A stretch of DNA of 64,000 nucleotides from Permianibacter aggregans. GTDB lineage: Bacteria > Pseudomonadota > Gammaproteobacteria > Enterobacterales > Permianibacteraceae. Below, one piece after another: positions 63,062-64,000 of this stretch; position 1 is the first letter of the stretch; every line of letters begins with the position of its first letter. The DNA is taken from contig NZ_CP037953.1 in NCBI RefSeq assembly GCF_009756665.1, positions 2,294,001 through 2,358,000 on the forward strand. Direction: 5' to 3'. Made by a program: the position numbers and the translations under genes. The notes under the pieces were generated by a model, which saw only the letters and a program-made list of their open reading frames with translations, was not told the origin of the DNA and did not search any database.

Positions 63062-64000
63062 ATGTCTGCTCGTTTCACGAACGCTAACGCCATTCGTGCC
63101 CTGGCCATGGACGCGGTTCAACAAGCCAAGTCTGGTCACCCTGGCATGCCAATGGGCATGGCCGATATCGCCGAAGTGCTCTGGAACGATCACCTCAAGC
63201 ACAACCCGAACAACCCGAAATGGCCGGATCGCGACCGCTTCATTATCTCCAATGGTCATGGCTCGATGCTGCAATACGCGTTGCTGCACCTGAGCGGTTA
63301 TGACGTCTCGATCGACGACCTGAAAAATTTCCGTCAGCTGCATTCAAAAACCCCGGGCCATCCGGAATACGGTTACACGCCCGGTATTGAAACGACCACC
63401 GGTCCATTGGGTCAGGGTCTGGCCAATGCCGTTGGCATGGCCATCGCTGAGAAAACCTTGGCGGCGCAATTCAATAAAGGTGATCACAACATCGTCGACC
63501 ATCACACTTACGTGTTTTTAGGTGACGGTTGTTTGATGGAAGGCATTTCCCACGAAGTGTGCTCGCTGGCCGGCACGCTCGGCCTCGGCAAGCTGATCGC
63601 GTTCTACGATGACAACGGCATTTCCATCGACGGTGAAGTGCATGGCTGGTTTACCGACGACACGCCCAAGCGTTTTGAAGCGTACGGCTGGCAGGTGATC
63701 CCGAACGTCAATGGCCATGATCCGGTCGAAATTCAAATGGCGCTGGAAACGGCACAAAAAGAAACCAATCGTCCGACGTTGATTTGCTGCAAAACCGTGA
63801 TCGGTTTTGGCGCGCCAACCAAAGCCGGCAAAGAAGAGTGCCATGGCGCGCCGCTCGGTGATGCCGAAATCGCCGGTACCCGGGAAAAACTCGGCTGGCC
63901 GCACGCGCCATTCGTTGTGCCAAACGAAATTTATGCCGCCTGGAATGCCAAGGAAAAAGGCGCCAAGTTGGAAGCCGAATGGCAAAAACGTTTTGAAGCC
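63062..64000 (+). CDS. tkt: transketolase, N-terminal part (cut by window edge)
   Basis: The frame is open for 313 codons to the window end, about half of a usual 660-aa transketolase. It starts [21 protein letters not shown], with the substrate-site [18 protein letters not shown], the family block [21 protein letters not shown], and [14 protein letters not shown]. The thiamine-diphosphate motif GDG in [16 protein letters not shown] continues to [12 protein letters not shown]. The enzyme exchanges two-carbon units in the pentose-phosphate pathway. A TTGGAG site precedes the ATG. Confidence 0.97.
   Translation, partial: MSARFTNANAIRALAMDAVQQAKSGHPGMPMGMADIAEVLWNDHLKHNPNNPKWPDRDRFIISNGHGSMLQYALLHLSGYDVSIDDLKNFRQLHSKTPGHPEYGYTPGIETTTGPLGQGLANAVGMAIAEKTLAAQFNKGDHNIVDHHTYVFLGDGCLMEGISHEVCSLAGTLGLGKLIAFYDDNGISIDGEVHGWFTDDTPKRFEAYGWQVIPNVNGHDPVEIQMALETAQKETNRPTLICCKTVIGFGAPTKAGKEECHGAPLGDAEIAGTREKLGWPHAPFVVPNEIYAAWNAKEKGAKLEAEWQKRFEA

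Overview
The window is a stretch of chromosome from a free-living, motile gammaproteobacterium with moderately high GC (about 55% by eye). The evidence is the gene content: a Pseudomonas-type gshB/pilGHIJK-chpABC locus with tonB3-algH(yqgE)-ruvX beside it, RimO, oligopeptidase A, Tsx- and TonB-type outer-membrane proteins, RND efflux, and secreted S8 proteases with PPC domains. I see no rRNA, tRNA, CRISPR array, prophage, insertion sequence or replication origin. I cannot name the genus.

Layout. (1) 1-7984: housekeeping and small-metabolism genes: a cut-off gene, an STM3941-like membrane protein, beta-carbonic anhydrase, a monooxygenase-like protein, aroE, prlC, a HutD/Ves protein, an FGGY sugar kinase and an exported protein. 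(2) 8043-16897: a small outer-membrane barrel, rimO, a tandem universal stress protein, an RND efflux pair and an exported amidohydrolase. (3) 16957-25402: a Tsx-like channel, a GFA-domain protein, another barrel, malic enzyme, a thermonuclease overlapping rpmE (L31), DUF4202, ctlX and a TonB-dependent receptor. (4) 25465-32052, minus strand: an operon-like run gshB-apbE-tonB-yqgE-ruvX-unknown-Ycf46-type AAA ATPase-unknown. (5) 32260-46444, plus strand: the complete twitching-motility chemosensory cluster pilG-pilH-pilI-pilJ-pilK-chpA-chpB-chpC. ChpA is 2083 aa, and ChpB is an unusual 981-aa CheB with a long coiled coil inserted before the methylesterase domain. (6) 46587-54289: a PAS-GGDEF diguanylate cyclase followed by a decayed copy of the chpC 3' end, a serine beta-lactamase-fold hydrolase, an alpha/beta hydrolase, a membrane-anchored FMN glutamate-synthase-like enzyme and two tandem CaCA antiporters. 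(7) 54469-62498: three secreted S8 proteases on the minus strand, with an EAL phosphodiesterase gene among them on the plus strand. (8) 63062 to the end: transketolase, cut by the window edge.

How the parts fit. The Pil-Chp cluster should convert surface or chemical cues into type IV pilus output. The adjacent GGDEF gene and the EAL gene in the protease region put c-di-GMP synthesis and breakdown nearby. Each protease gene has upstream the same module: a perfect TGTGA-N6-TCACA palindrome (CRP/Vfr/Clp type) plus CAGATTTGTAT at a fixed 14-bp gap. The three proteases therefore look like one co-regulated secreted proteolytic set.

The strongest items for a second look are the coiled-coil CheB, the shared protease promoter module, an intrinsic terminator of rpmE lying inside the signal-peptide codons of the next gene, and the chpC relic that makes the diguanylate cyclase gene flanked by direct repeats.
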